Assembly (NCBI RefSeq): GCF_900103985.1
Contig: NZ_FNIE01000001.1
Coordinates: 696,466 to 760,465 of the forward strand
Direction: 5' to 3'
DNA length: 64,000 bases
From: Actinacidiphila guanduensis
Lineage (GTDB): Bacteria; Actinomycetota; Actinomycetes; Streptomycetales; Streptomycetaceae
Shown: in pieces, positions 1 to 11,416 of the stretch
Numbering within the stretch: the first letter of the stretch is position 1
Layout of the letters: the number at the start of each line of letters is the position of its first letter
The notes under the pieces: generated by a model
Told to the model about the DNA's origin: nothing
What the model saw: the letters and a program-made list of their open reading frames with translations, nothing else
Databases searched by the model: none
Made by a program: the position numbers and the translations under genes

Positions 1-2336
1 TCGTGGACGACCTGCTTGGCCGCGGCCCCGTCCCAGAAGGCGAGGTCGGGTACGGCGACCTTCAACTCGATGTGCTGGGTGGCGCCGGGCGCCAGGAGCC
101 GGGTCTTCCGGAAGCCCTCCAGCTGCTCCTTGGGCACCTCGCCGCCCGCGGTCTGCGGGGTGGTGACGTAGAGCTGGGCAACCGTCGCCCCGGCAGTGGA
201 GCCGGTGTTGGTGACATCGAAGCCGACCTCCACCGTGCCGTCGGCGGACACCGAGGACCGGTCGGCGCGCAGGTGGGAGTACCGGAAGCGGGTGTAGCTG
301 AGGCCGTATCCGAAGGGGTAGGTGGGCGTCCCGGTGAAGTACTGGTAGGTGCGGCCGAGTCCGCCGGTGCCGCTCGGGGTGAGGTGGTAGTTCGAGATGT
401 CCGGAAGCTGCGAGTCGTCCTTGTACCAGGTGAAGTTCAGGTGACCGCTGGGGTTCTGCTTCCCGAAGAGGACGTCGGCCAGAGCTGTGCCCTGGCTCTC
501 GCCGTTGTAGCCGGCGAAGACGACGGCCGAGACCTCGCCGCGGGTCCTGTCGATGGTGACCGGGCCGTCGGACTGGATGTCCAGGACGGTCCTCGGGTTG
601 CCGAGCGCCGCCACCTGGTCGATCAGGCTGTTGTAGTTGCCGGGCATGGCGAGGCCCGTGCGGTCGTGGCCCTCGCCCGCCGTGGCGTCGTCGGTTCCGA
701 CCGCGATGACGACCAGGTCCGCGTCCTTGATGTCCGCTTGCGTCTGCGCGCTCAGCACCGCGTCGCCGGTGGCGGTGGTGGAGGTGCCGGCGGCGTCGTA
801 GACCACGTCGGCCGCGGGGTTGGCGGCCTTCAGCTCGCTGGTGATGCCCTGGACGGCGTCCACCCGCAGCGCGGGATCACCCGAGTATCCGCCGAGGGTG
901 ACCTTCCCGGCCTGGTCGCCGACGATGACGACCTTGCCGGTCGTGGCCGGGTTCGCGGGCAGCAGGCTCCGGCCGCCGACCTTGTTGTTCTGGAGCAGCA
1001 CCACGGCGTTGTCCGCGACCTTGGCCGCGAGCGCCTGGTGGGCCGGCGACTGGATGACGTCCTTGGTGATCCGTGTGTAGGGCACCTTGCCGGCGGGGTC
1101 GAACTCACCGGTCTCCATGCGGACGGTGAACAGGTGCACCAGGGCGTTGTCGACCACGCCCTCGCTGAGCACGCCGGCCTTGATGGCCGCCCGGATGTTC
1201 AGCGAGGTCGCCTCGGTGCCGGTGCAGTTGGCGTCGGTGCCGGCGCGCAGTGCGTACGCCTGGCCGCCGGCGGCTCCGGAGACCTGCTGACCGGTGGCGG
1301 TGTCGGTCCAGGTGGCGCTGCCGCCCTTCCCGTCGGTGGTCCACCCGGGCGGAGCCCAGTTGTGACCGTTCGGGAAGGTCTGGTACGTCGTGCCGACGGC
1401 GCCGCAGTCCGAGGTGATGTACCCGCCGAAGCCGTAGGTGCGCTGGGCGATCTGATTCGTGGTGTAGGTGTCGGCGACCGAGGGGGTGCCGTTGATGGCG
1501 TTGTAGGAGGTCATCAGGCCGGCGACGTGCGACTTCTCGATCAGGCTCTTGAACTGCGCCGTGTAGTAGTCGTACAGGTCGTTGTCGTCGACGTCGGAGC
1601 TGATGCCCGTGCGGTTGTTCTCGACCTCGTTGAGAGCGTAGTGCTTGGCCGTGGCGGCGACCTTGAGGTACTTGCTCGTGGGCGTGCCCTCGGGGGTCTC
1701 GCCCTGGTAGCCGTCGACGAACTGCCCGGCCATCTGCGCCACCAGGTAGGGGTCCTCGCCGAACGCCTCGTCGGTGCGGCCCCATCGCGGATCGCGGTCC
1801 ATGTTGACCGTCGGGGCCCAGTACGTGAGGTCGCCGTAGTCGTCGGGCGAGGGGCCGAGGTTGTTCTGGCCCTTGCCCCACAGCGACTTGTCGAGGAACC
1901 CGCGGGCCTCGTCCGAGATCGCCGTGGTCTCCTGGTACATCAGGCTCTTGTCCCACGTCATCGACGCGGCGAAGTTCGTCGGGAAACTGGTGGCGTGCAC
2001 CCCGCCGGTGACGGTGCCCGGATCGGTGTCCGCGAAGAGCGCGTTGACGCCGTGCTGGCCCTCGCTCCAGTAGGTGTACTGCTGCACACCCAGCCGCGGG
2101 ATCGCCGGCGCGCTGTTCGTCTTCAGCTGCGCGGCCTTCTCGTCCAGTGTCATCCGGGACACCAGATCCGCGGCCCGCTCCTGGAACGAGTACGCCGTGT
2201 CGAGGTAGATCGGCACCTTGGGCGCGGCGCCGTGCGCGGGTGCCGCCCCTGCGGTCGCCGCCAGGGTGCCGACCAGCCCGATCGAACAGACCGCCGCCAG
2301 GGCGGTGGTGCGTAGTGGTGCGCTGAACCAGCGCAT
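1..2336 (-). CDS. GH3 beta-glucosidase/beta-xylosidase, secreted (C-terminus cut by window edge)
   Basis: Starts ATG at 2336 with a Sec signal (MRWFSAPLRTTALAAV...), then a GH3 N-terminal domain beginning near SRMTLDEKAAQL. The motif SDCGAVGTTY holds the predicted nucleophile aspartate, and CTGTEATSLN and a DPRWGR-type segment (RDPRWGRTDEAFGEDPYL) are typical of the beta-xylosidase/beta-glucosidase branch of GH3. A GH3 C-terminal alpha/beta sandwich and a fibronectin III-like domain (LYVTTPQTAGGEVPKEQLEGF) follow. The frame is open at base 1, so the end, and any lectin tail, lies outside the window. It is the last visible member of the minus-strand CAZyme series. Exact sugar specificity (xylose, glucose or arabinopyranose) cannot be read from sequence. 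Confidence 0.9.
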   Translation of the reverse strand, partial: MRWFSAPLRTTALAAVCSIGLVGTLAATAGAAPAHGAAPKVPIYLDTAYSFQERAADLVSRMTLDEKAAQLKTNSAPAIPRLGVQQYTYWSEGQHGVNALFADTDPGTVTGGVHATSFPTNFAASMTWDKSLMYQETTAISDEARGFLDKSLWGKGQNNLGPSPDDYGDLTYWAPTVNMDRDPRWGRTDEAFGEDPYLVAQMAGQFVDGYQGETPEGTPTSKYLKVAATAKHYALNEVENNRTGISSDVDDNDLYDYYTAQFKSLIEKSHVAGLMTSYNAINGTPSVADTYTTNQIAQRTYGFGGYITSDCGAVGTTYQTFPNGHNWAPPGWTTDGKGGSATWTDTATGQQVSGAAGGQAYALRAGTDANCTGTEATSLNIRAAIKAGVLSEGVVDNALVHLFTVRMETGEFDPAGKVPYTRITKDVIQSPAHQALAAKVADNAVVLLQNNKVGGRSLLPANPATTGKVVIVGDQAGKVTLGGYSGDPALRVDAVQGITSELKAANPAADVVYDAAGTSTTATGDAVLSAQTQADIKDADLVVIAVGTDDATAGEGHDRTGLAMPGNYNSLIDQVAALGNPRTVLDIQSDGPVTIDRTRGEVSAVVFAGYNGESQGTALADVLFGKQNPSGHLNFTWYKDDSQLPDISNYHLTPSGTGGLGRTYQYFTGTPTYPFGYGLSYTRFRYSHLRADRSSVSADGTVEVGFDVTNTGSTAGATVAQLYVTTPQTAGGEVPKEQLEGFRKTRLLAPGATQHIELKVAVPDLAFWDGAAAKQVVH

Positions 2337-2439
2337 TGCTCCACCTTGCGCTCGGAAATCCGGTGCAGCGGCGCCCCCCCGGTGCCGCGCGGGAGCGCGG
2401 TGCCGGACCTCGGGGCGTGGCTCGGTGCTGATGTACGGC

Positions 2440-2492
2440 AGGCCGCGACGCCGCTCCGGAACCCGGTGGGGTCCGCAGCGGCGTCGCGGCCT
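2440..2492 (-). terminator. 16-bp perfect hairpin between GH54 and GH3 genes
   Basis: Arms 2440-2455 (AGGCCGCGACGCCGCT) and 2477-2492 are perfect reverse complements. The 21-base loop can itself pair with one mismatch. It lies 24 bp past the GH54 stop codon and about 100 bp before the GH3 start, with no T-tract. Confidence 0.7.
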
Positions 2493-2502
2493 GGGGTCGG
2501 GG

Positions 2503-2967
2503 GGTGGTCAGGGGGTCATCCGAGGGTCCATTGCTGGTTGCTGCCGCCGTTGCACGTCCACAACTCCGCCAGCGCACCATCAGCCGTCGACGCACCCGTC
2601 ACATCCAGGCACAACCCCGACTGCACACCCGTCACCGTGCCATTGGAGTTCACCAGCCACTGCTGATTCGCCCCGCCATTGCACGGCCACGTCTCCACCT
2701 TCGTGCCCGCAGCCGTCTGGTTGTCATACGCATCCAGACACAACCGCGTCCCACCGAGCGTCACCGACAACTCATTCGCCGACGACCGCGTCCACGTCTG
2801 GTTCGCCTGACCACTGCAGTCCCAGATCTGCACCTGCGTCCCCGACGCCGTCGACGAATTCGGCACATCCAGGCACTTGCCCGCACCCACCGCACGCAAC
2901 GGCCCCGACGACCCACCCGAACCGGTGGACGAACCCCCGTAGTTCACCGACGTGATGTTCGCCTGGA
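2503..2967 (-). repeat. Ricin-B-encoding near-identical repeat, copy A
   Basis: This 465-bp stretch matches 9508-9972 at all but about ten positions, and shares bases 2508-2935 with 6661-7088. It encodes the whole C-terminal ricin-B domain, the Gly/Ser linker and the last codons of the GH54 catalytic domain, plus the downstream flank. Its codons more often end in T or G (GAT, GGT, TTG, TCG) than those of the adjoining catalytic part. Confidence 0.9.
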
Positions 2968-3997
2968 CCGCGTTGTCCGTCGCGTCGGACGGATAGCCGG
3001 CCACGATGGCGCCCTCGTAGAAGGTGCCCTGCGACAGGTTGGTGTTGCCGTTGCAGCAGTCCCCGCCGCTGCCCAGCACGATGGCGCCCTGCTTCTTCAT
3101 CGGGCTGTAGCCGGGCGGCAGTGCTCCGTCCCACAAGGTGGTCAGGGCGCCGGATTGAGCGTTGGCCCCTTTGATCGCCATTCTGGACGTGCCGTTGTTC
3201 TTGAGCATGGCGGTGACGTACTTGCTGGTGAAGGCGCGCTGGCCGGAGTTCCAGGACTGGCTGCCGCCGGAGTACAGGCCGTATTCCAGGTCCGCCTGGA
3301 CCCAGGGACCCGAGCCCGAGCAGCCGCCGAACCAGCAGCTGGTGCTGAAGTTGATGGCGTCCATGGCGCCGGCGCCGTCCGCGTGACGGTCGGTCTCGCT
3401 GTTGCCGTAGTCGAAGCAGCAGCCGCCGTTGACGTGGGTGCCGCTGGTCACCATGTACGTGCCCTCCGGGGCGCTGCCGGTGGGCACGCCCGAGAGGTGG
3501 CCGTCACGCCAGTAGCTGTTGCCGGGGTTGATGTAGAGCGAGTACACCTTCCCCCCGCCGACCGTCAGCGCCTCGGCGGCGGCGTTGGCGGCGGTGTCGG
3601 AGCCGCCCGCTCCCCCGGGCCCCTGGAACTTCATGTCGTTGCCGTGGCCGGACTGGTCGTACACCGTGGTGATCACGCACGTCGTCCCGGCGCAGAAGGA
3701 GTCCTGCGCCGCGGCGTTCGCCCGGCCCCCCGCGGCAACCACGCCGATGTCCTTGCTCGTGCCGTCCGACGAGCGCCGGACCTGGTAGAGGCTGCCGCTG
3801 TAGGAGGCGTACAGCGCGCGGGTCGTGCTGTGCGCCGCCACGCACGGCGTGCCGCCCGCGGCGTAGATGTCGCACGGCGCCTGGGACGCGGCGTGCGACG
3901 GCGCCGCCGTTCCGGTCAGGATCCCGGCGGCGAGCGCTGCCGTGGCGCCCGCCGCGAGGAGTGTGCGCCGTAACCGGCGCGCCCACATGCGGATCAT
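2516..3997 (-). CDS. GH54 alpha-L-arabinofuranosidase with ricin-B domain (paralogue 1)
   Basis: 493 aa, secreted. The ATG at 3997 follows AGAAGGAG and a Sec signal ending about residue 37. Residues 41-365 are an AbfB-type GH54 catalytic domain: [37 protein letters not shown]. By alignment to fungal AbfB, E238 (ADLEYG) is the nucleophile and D313 (GSGGDCC) the acid/base. Fungal enzymes carry a C-terminal CBM42; here it is replaced by a Gly/Ser linker and a three-repeat ricin-B lectin (QxW boxes). The acid/base loop reads GGDCCNGNTN, longer than in the other two paralogues, so specificity may differ. Predicted to release terminal arabinofuranose from arabinan or arabinoxylan. Confidence 0.9.
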   Translation of the reverse strand: MIRMWARRLRRTLLAAGATAALAAGILTGTAAPSHAASQAPCDIYAAGGTPCVAAHSTTRALYASYSGSLYQVRRSSDGTSKDIGVVAAGGRANAAAQDSFCAGTTCVITTVYDQSGHGNDMKFQGPGGAGGSDTAANAAAEALTVGGGKVYSLYINPGNSYWRDGHLSGVPTGSAPEGTYMVTSGTHVNGGCCFDYGNSETDRHADGAGAMDAINFSTSCWFGGCSGSGPWVQADLEYGLYSGGSQSWNSGQRAFTSKYVTAMLKNNGTSRMAIKGANAQSGALTTLWDGALPPGYSPMKKQGAIVLGSGGDCCNGNTNLSQGTFYEGAIVAGYPSDATDNAVQANITSVNYGGSSTGSGGSSGPLRAVGAGKCLDVPNSSTASGTQVQIWDCSGQANQTWTRSSANELSVTLGGTRLCLDAYDNQTAAGTKVETWPCNGGANQQWLVNSNGTVTGVQSGLCLDVTGASTADGALAELWTCNGGSNQQWTLG

Positions 3998-4039
3998 GGC
4001 TCGTCTGCTCCTTCTGGTCGGGCTCTGGTCGGTCCTTGG

Positions 4040-4079
4040 GGATGCCGCCGGGGGCGGGGTGGCGCCCCCGGCGGCATCC
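4040..4079 (-). terminator. 17-bp perfect hairpin between GH59 and GH54 genes
   Basis: Arms 4040-4056 and 4063-4079 are perfectly complementary (17 bp, G/C-rich) with the 6-base loop gggtgg. It is 59 bp past the GH59 stop and upstream of the GH54 ribosome site. Confidence 0.75.
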
Positions 4080-4137
4080 ATTGGTCACCGATGACCGAAA
4101 GGGCGGCAGGCGTCGGGGGACGGCCGCCGCCGCGCGG

Positions 4138-6636
<2,499 letters not shown>

Positions 6637-6660
6637 TCAGGGTGTTCGGGGGGGGGACGG

Positions 6661-7088
6661 TCAGGGGGTCATCCGAGGGTCCACTGCTGGTTGCTGCCGC
6701 CGTTGCACGTCCACAACTCCGCCAACGCACCATCAGCCGTCGACGCACCCGTCACATCCAGGCACAACCCCGACTGCACTCCAGTGACGGTGCCGTTGGA
6801 GTTCACCAGCCACTGCTGATTCGCCCCGCCATTGCACGGCCACGTCTCCACCTTCGTCCCCGCAGCCGTCTGGTTGTCATAGGCATCCAGGCACAACCGC
6901 GTCCCGCCGAGCGTCACCGACAACTCATTGGCCGACGACCGCGTCCACGTCTGATTCGCCGCACCACTGCAGTCCCAGATCTGCACCTGCGTCCCCGACG
7001 CCGTCGACGAATTCGGCACATCCAGGCACTTGCCCGCACCCACCGCACGCAACGGCCCCGACGACCCACCCGTACCCGTGGACGAACC
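6661..7088 (-). repeat. Ricin-B-encoding near-identical repeat, copy B
   Basis: 428 bp matching 2508-2935 and the corresponding part of 9508-9972 with only scattered differences. It covers the ricin-B domain and linker of the GH10 gene. Identity stops at the domain boundary, after the codons for the Ser/Gly linker. Confidence 0.9.
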
Positions 7089-8144
7089 GCCCAGCGCGGT
7101 GACGGTGGCGTTGTACGCCGGTTTCGGCTGGTAGTTGCTGTCGTACATGGTGGCGGCCCCGTAGCCGGGGAAGGTGCCGGGGATCCAGGAGTGGCCGTCG
7201 TCCACGCCCCACTGGCTCACGCCCACGCAGCGGGAGACCGCCAGGCAGTCCTTGACCACGGTGCTGTAGTCGGTGGCCTGCTGCTGCAGGTTCGCGCTGG
7301 AGGCGGGGAGCTGGATGCGGTCGTCGAGTTCGGTCACGGCGACGTCGAGGCCGAGGTTGGCGAAGCGCTGGATGTTCGCCTGCATCGTGGAGGGGACCTG
7401 GCCGAGAACGAAGTGGCTCTCCAGCCCTATGCCGCCCAGGGGCACTCCCTGGGAGAGGAGCGACTGGGCGAGGCTGTAGAGCGCGTTGCTCTTGGCGTTC
7501 TCGCCTTCGATGTTGTAGTCGTTGATGTACAGCTTGGCGTTCGGGTCGGCGGCGTGCGCGGTGCGGATCGCGTCGGCGAGGTATCCGGAGCCCATCGCCT
7601 TGTAGAACACGTCCTGGCGCAGGCTGCCGTCCTCGTTGAACGGCTCGTTGATCACGTCCCAGGCGTAGATCTTGCCCTTGTAGTGGTTGACCTCGGTCGT
7701 GATGTGGGACTCCATCGCGCCCTGGACCTGGTTGAGCGGCAGGCTGCTGACCCAGCCGGGCAGTTGGGAGTGCCAGACCAGGTTGTGCCCGCGCACGCGC
7801 TCGTTGTGCGACTGCGCCCAGGAGACGATCTGGTCGCCGGGGCCGAAGTTGTAGGACCCGTTGGACGGCTCGGTGGTGTCCCACTTCATCTCGTTGCCCG
7901 GGGTCACCATGTCGAACTGCGTCCCGGCGATCGCCGTCTCCTGGCTGACGTTCAGGTCTCCGGTCGTCAGCGCCGTGCCGAAGTACTTGCCCTTGCCTTC
8001 GGCCAGCGAGCGCAGCGGAGAGGCGGCCTGTGCGGGGGTGGCCGCCAGCAGGGCCAGGACCGTCGTGGTGGTGACCGCCATCGTGGCGGCGAGCGCGGCC
8101 GTCCGGCCGTGCCGTGATCGGAACCGCGGTATGCCCAGGGGCAT
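6669..8144 (-). CDS. GH10 endo-1,4-beta-xylanase with ricin-B (CBM13) domain
   Basis: 491 aa, secreted; ATG at 8144 follows GGGAGG. Signal peptide to about residue 40 (TPAQA-AS). Residues 42-350 are a complete GH10 barrel: GTALTTGDL, FDMVTPGNEMKWD, RGHNLVWHSQLP, WDVINEPF (E167 acid/base), LESHFVLGQVP, VAVTELDDR (E272 nucleophile) and SQWGVDDGHSW. A linker and a ricin-B domain with three QxW repeats follow, the arrangement known from Streptomyces family 10 xylanases that bind xylan through CBM13. It opens the xylan backbone, while GH54 and GH62 remove arabinose branches and the neighbouring esterase may remove acetyl groups. Confidence 0.95.
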   Translation of the reverse strand: MPLGIPRFRSRHGRTAALAATMAVTTTTVLALLAATPAQAASPLRSLAEGKGKYFGTALTTGDLNVSQETAIAGTQFDMVTPGNEMKWDTTEPSNGSYNFGPGDQIVSWAQSHNERVRGHNLVWHSQLPGWVSSLPLNQVQGAMESHITTEVNHYKGKIYAWDVINEPFNEDGSLRQDVFYKAMGSGYLADAIRTAHAADPNAKLYINDYNIEGENAKSNALYSLAQSLLSQGVPLGGIGLESHFVLGQVPSTMQANIQRFANLGLDVAVTELDDRIQLPASSANLQQQATDYSTVVKDCLAVSRCVGVSQWGVDDGHSWIPGTFPGYGAATMYDSNYQPKPAYNATVTALGGSSTGTGGSSGPLRAVGAGKCLDVPNSSTASGTQVQIWDCSGAANQTWTRSSANELSVTLGGTRLCLDAYDNQTAAGTKVETWPCNGGANQQWLVNSNGTVTGVQSGLCLDVTGASTADGALAELWTCNGGSNQQWTLG

Positions 8145-8226
8145 CGGGAACCTCCCATGTCGTGAACGTGTTGTCGGCTGCGGCCGTCGCCCGGCGGGTA
8201 GGCGGCGGGGTTCGTGGCGGATGTGC

Positions 8227-8249
8227 GGGGCCGGGCGCGGCCCGGCCCC
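8227..8249 (-). terminator. Short hairpin after CE3-like esterase gene
   Basis: GGGGCCGGG (8227-8235) and CCCGGCCCC (8241-8249) pair over 9 bp with a 5-base loop, 13 bp past the stop codon at 8262. Confidence 0.6.
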
Positions 8250-8261
8250 GGGCTTCGGGGG

Positions 8262-9413
8262 TCAGGAGACGGGCAGCGCCGTCCACTGCTGGTTGGCGCC
8301 GCCGTTGCAGTCCCACAGGACCAGTTGGGTGCCGTCGGTCGCCGACAGGCCGGGGTCGTCGAGGCAGCGTCCGGACGCCGGGTTGCGGTAGCCGCCGCCG
8401 GTGGCCTGCCACTGCTGGTTGGCGCCGCCGTTGCAGTCCCAGATCTCGATCGGCGTCCCGTTGGCGGTGCCGCGCGCGGTGGCGTCCAGGCACTTCCCGA
8501 GCGCCCGCAGGGTGCCGTCGGAGTGCGCGGACCAGGTCTGGCCGGTGGAGCCGTTGCAGGTCCAGATGTCCGCCGGGGTGCCGTCGGCGCTGCTGCCGCC
8601 CTTGACGTCCAGGCACTTGCCGGTGATCCCGGAACGCACCTGGCCCTGGGGCGCGGTGGCCGGCGGCACGATCCAGCCGGCGGCGTCCGCGGCCTGCACG
8701 GCGCCGTTGAAGGCGTCCGCCATCTTGCGGTAGCCGTTGTCGTTCGGGTGGAGGGAGTCGGCCAGATCCGCGGTGGTCACGGCGCTCATGTCCACCAGAC
8801 GCACGTGCTTGCCGGCGTTCTGCTCGCCCTGGACGATGCCGGGGAGCCGGGCGTTGAAGGCGGGCCGGCTGGCTTCCTCGGTGGGGCTGGTGGAGACGAT
8901 CAGGGTGCCGACGAGGACGGTCGCGGTCGGGAGGTCCCCGGTGATCTGGTCGAGGAGCGACGTGAGCCGGTCGGCGGCGGTGGCGACCTGGTAGTTGCCG
9001 TTCAGATCGTTGGTGCCGATCTCCAGCGTGATCACGTTGGGCCGGTAGGTGGCCAGGACGGAGTCGGCGATGCCGGCGATCTGGTCGATGCGCCAGCCGG
9101 AGTGGCCTTCGTTGTCGGGGTCCTGCATGGTCCCGTTGCGCAGGGAGCCGACGAAGTCCGGGGAGTGCCCTTCGGCGGACAGGTCGTCCCACAGGGGGCC
9201 GCGGTAGCCGTTCCCGGAAGGGCTGGCGTAGCCCCAGGTGATCGAGTCGCCGAGGGGCATCAGCCGCAGTGCGGTGGGCGCGGAGGCCGCCGCGGGCGCG
9301 ACCACCCTTGCGGCGCCGTCCGCGGGAGCGGCGCTCGCCGTCGCGGGCATCGACGCGCCCACGCCCAGGGCGCATGCCAGTGCCGCACCCAGCGGCGCGA
9401 GGTACTTCTTCAT
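8262..9413 (-). CDS. CE3-like SGNH/GDSL esterase with ricin-B domain
   Basis: 383 aa, secreted; ATG at 9413 follows GAGGAA. After a signal peptide, residues 49-245 carry the SGNH blocks: MPLGDSITWG (block I Ser), SGNGYRGPL, EGHSGWRI, IGTNDLN (block III Asn) and DSLHPNDNGY (block V Asp/His). The EGHSGWRI segment is characteristic of family CE3 acetylxylan esterases. Residues about 256-383 form a ricin-B domain with QxW boxes (NQQW). Next to GH10 it most likely deacetylates xylan. A generic GDSL lipase or esterase is the alternative. Confidence 0.82.
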   Translation of the reverse strand: MKKYLAPLGAALACALGVGASMPATASAAPADGAARVVAPAAASAPTALRLMPLGDSITWGYASPSGNGYRGPLWDDLSAEGHSPDFVGSLRNGTMQDPDNEGHSGWRIDQIAGIADSVLATYRPNVITLEIGTNDLNGNYQVATAADRLTSLLDQITGDLPTATVLVGTLIVSTSPTEEASRPAFNARLPGIVQGEQNAGKHVRLVDMSAVTTADLADSLHPNDNGYRKMADAFNGAVQAADAAGWIVPPATAPQGQVRSGITGKCLDVKGGSSADGTPADIWTCNGSTGQTWSAHSDGTLRALGKCLDATARGTANGTPIEIWDCNGGANQQWQATGGGYRNPASGRCLDDPGLSATDGTQLVLWDCNGGANQQWTALPVS

Positions 9414-9461
9414 GTGCGTTCCTCACTGGTGGGGGACAGTGATGGGGGTGGTGTCGGGGCA

Positions 9462-9493
9462 GGGCGCCGGGACGGCGTGCCGTTCCGGCGCCC
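9462..9493 (-). terminator. Nested hairpin between GH54 and esterase genes
   Basis: GGGCGCCGG (9462-9470) pairs with CCGGCGCCC (9485-9493), with inner ACGGC/GCCGT. It shares sequence with the 6584-6619 hairpin and lies 28 bp past the GH54 stop. Confidence 0.7.
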
Positions 9494-9507
9494 GCCGGCC
9501 TTCAGGC

Positions 9508-9972
9508 GGTGGTCAGGGGGTCATCCGAGGGTCCATTGCTGGTTGCTGCCGCCGTTGCACGTCCACAACTCCGCCAGCGCACCATCAGCCGTCGACGCAC
9601 CCGTCACATCCAGGCACAACCCCGACTGCACACCCGTCACCGTGCCATTGGAGTTCACCAGCCACTGCTGATTCGCCCCGCCATTGCACGGCCACGTCTC
9701 CACCTTCGTCCCCGCAGCCGTCTGGTTGTCATAGGCATCCAGGCACAACCGCGTCCCGCCGAGCGTCACCGACAACTCATTGGCCGACGACCGCGTCCAC
9801 GTCTGATTCGCCGCACCACTGCAGTCCCAGATCTGCACCTGCGTCCCCGACGCCGTCGACGAATTCGGCACATCCAGGCACTTGCCCGCACCCACCGCAC
9901 GCAACGGCCCCGACGACCCACCCGTACCCGTGGACGAACCCCCGTAGTTCACCGACGTGATGTTCGCCTGGA
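9508..9972 (-). repeat. Ricin-B-encoding near-identical repeat, copy C
   Basis: 465 bp, about 98% identical by eye to 2503-2967. Besides the ricin domain it includes the last codons of the GH54 catalytic domain (QANITSVNYGG). Its 3' flank also resembles that of copy B (shared hairpin and CGCCGGCCTTCAGG-like text). Confidence 0.9.
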
Positions 9973-11128
9973 CGGCGTTCTCGGTGGCGTCGGAGGGGTA
10001 GCCGGAGGTCATGACGCCCTCGTAGAAGGTGCCCTGGGCGCCCTTGCTGTTGTCACCGCCGGTGCCGAGGATGATCGCGCCCTGCTTCTTCATCGGGTTG
10101 TACCCCGACACGTTCGGCCGCACCCCGTCGTAGAACGTGGACAGCCCGCCGGACTGCGCGTTCCCGCCGCGGATGGCCCAGTGGTTGGGGCCGCCCTTGA
10201 TGATGGCCGTCGTGTAGCGGTAGTTGATCGTGGGGTCGTTCGCGTTGTAGTGCTGGTTCACCCCCGAGAACAGGCCGTTCTCCAGGTCGGCCATGATCCA
10301 CGGGCCGTTCCCGGAGCCGTAGCCCCACACCTTGATGTTGCCGAAGTAGATGGCCTCCATCGTCCCGTTGCCGTCGTCGTTGCTGTTCGTCTCGGCATTG
10401 CCGTAGTCGAAGCAGCAGCCGCCGTTGTAGTGGGTGCCGTCGAAGATCGCGTACATGCCCTCCGGGTTGTCCCCGGTGGCGATCCCGTTGGTGTGGTTGT
10501 TCCGGTAGCCCGTGCCGGGCGCGACGAAGACGCCGTACGCCTTGTGGCCCCCGACCGTGGTCGGCGCCGCGGTGGCGTTGGCGAGGTTGTCCGGGCCACC
10601 GGCCGCGCCGCCCGCCGGCGCCTGCGTCAGATTGTTGTTCCGGCCCGACTGGTCGTAGATCACCGTGATCACGCAGGACGTCCCGGCGCAGAAGGAGTCC
10701 TGCGCCGCCGCGTCCGCATACCCACCGGCGCTGAGCACGCCGATGTCCTTGGTCGCGTTGTCCGACGCGCGACGCACCTGGTACAGCGGACCGTTGTAGG
10801 CGGCGTAGAGCGCACGCGTCGTACTGTGCGCCGCCACACACGGCGTACCACCCGCCGCATAGATGTCGCACGGCCCGGACGTCGCCGCTCCCGCCGAACC
10901 CGCGGTGGCCGTGGCGCCGATCAGGGCGCCGGCCACCAGCGCGACCGCGGCGCCCGCGCGTGCCCACGTCGTGACCGCGGAGCGGCGCCGGCCCGCCGGG
11001 GCAAGGGCGCCCGGCCGGTTCCGCTCGCCCTCTCCCCCGTCGCGGCGCTTGGCCGCCGTGAGCAGCCTTCGAAGACCGCGGCCTGCACGTGGCAGGCGGT
11101 GTCCTTCAGGTGCCGTTGTCCATCTCAT
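9521..11128 (-). CDS. GH54 alpha-L-arabinofuranosidase with ricin-B domain (paralogue 2)
   Basis: 535 aa, secreted. The ATG at 11128 follows GGGAGA; the hydrophobic signal core comes only at residues 57-82, giving a long basic N-region (an internal non-ATG start is possible). Residues 87-398 are the paralogue closest to fungal Abf[64 protein letters not shown] (E283, predicted nucleophile) and [19 protein letters not shown] (D359, predicted acid/base). The C-terminal ricin-B domain is nearly identical to those of the GH10 and first GH54. It is the first gene after the operator at 11178-11191 and probably heads the minus-strand CAZyme series. Confidence 0.92.
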   Translation of the reverse strand: MRWTTAPEGHRLPRAGRGLRRLLTAAKRRDGGEGERNRPGALAPAGRRRSAVTTWARAGAAVALVAGALIGATATAGSAGAATSGPCDIYAAGGTPCVAAHSTTRALYAAYNGPLYQVRRASDNATKDIGVLSAGGYADAAAQDSFCAGTSCVITVIYDQSGRNNNLTQAPAGGAAGGPDNLANATAAPTTVGGHKAYGVFVAPGTGYRNNHTNGIATGDNPEGMYAIFDGTHYNGGCCFDYGNAETNSNDDGNGTMEAIYFGNIKVWGYGSGNGPWIMADLENGLFSGVNQHYNANDPTINYRYTTAIIKGGPNHWAIRGGNAQSGGLSTFYDGVRPNVSGYNPMKKQGAIILGTGGDNSKGAQGTFYEGVMTSGYPSDATENAVQANITSVNYGGSSTGTGGSSGPLRAVGAGKCLDVPNSSTASGTQVQIWDCSGAANQTWTRSSANELSVTLGGTRLCLDAYDNQTAAGTKVETWPCNGGANQQWLVNSNGTVTGVQSGLCLDVTGASTADGALAELWTCNGGSNQQWTLG

Positions 11129-11177
11129 TCGGTCTCATCTCCCGTGCCGTTGGCGCGATCCCCGGCGGGGATCGCCT

Positions 11178-11191
11178 TGTTAGCGCTAACA
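11178..11191. promoter_or_regulatory. Perfect palindromic LacI-type operator TGTTAGCGCTAACA
   Basis: A 14-bp perfect palindrome 50 bp upstream of the GH54 start at 11128. Identical to the site before GH27 (24340-24353) and one of eleven related boxes in the window. On the minus strand its right half runs into TAACAA, which could serve as a -10 as it does at 40482-40487. No convincing -35 was seen. Confidence 0.85.
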
Positions 11192-11359
11192 GATGGGTCC
11201 CGCGAGAGGGCCCTGTTGCGCCGGTGTTGCCGAGAGGTTTCGGGGGGAGACGGTGCTCCCCATTGCGCCTCCCTGTCAAGGGTGTGCGGCCGCCCTCGTG
11301 CCGCGCGCGGCCGGCAACCGATGCTGATCGGCCACTCCCACCGCTGCGGAAGACGCTCG

Positions 11360-11373
11360 GGTGAGCGCTCACA
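11360..11373. promoter_or_regulatory. LacI-type operator GGTGAGCGCTCACA
   Basis: Twelve of these 14 bases (GTGAGCGCTCAC) form a perfect palindrome of the same family. It lies 182 bp from the 11178 site in the same gap and about 40 bp past the beta-helix gene. Paired sites could be bridged by one LacI tetramer (inference). Confidence 0.75.
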
Positions 11374-11394
11374 CTGCGGGCCCGGCCGCGCGCC

Positions 11395-11416
11395 GACCGC
11401 CTGGTTCACGGCGGTC
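11395..11416 (-). terminator. Small hairpin overlapping the beta-helix stop codon
   Basis: GACCGCC (11395-11401) pairs with GGCGGTC (11410-11416) over 7 bp with an 8-base loop. Weak candidate. Confidence 0.35.

Noticed and set aside
3..2315. 770-codon open frame on the plus strand across GH3
   Set aside because: Antisense shadow caused by high GC; Arg/Gly/Val-rich translation without domains, while the minus strand gives a full GH3 enzyme. The same applies to the other long plus-strand frames over 2.5-23 kb and minus-strand frames over 43-63 kb.
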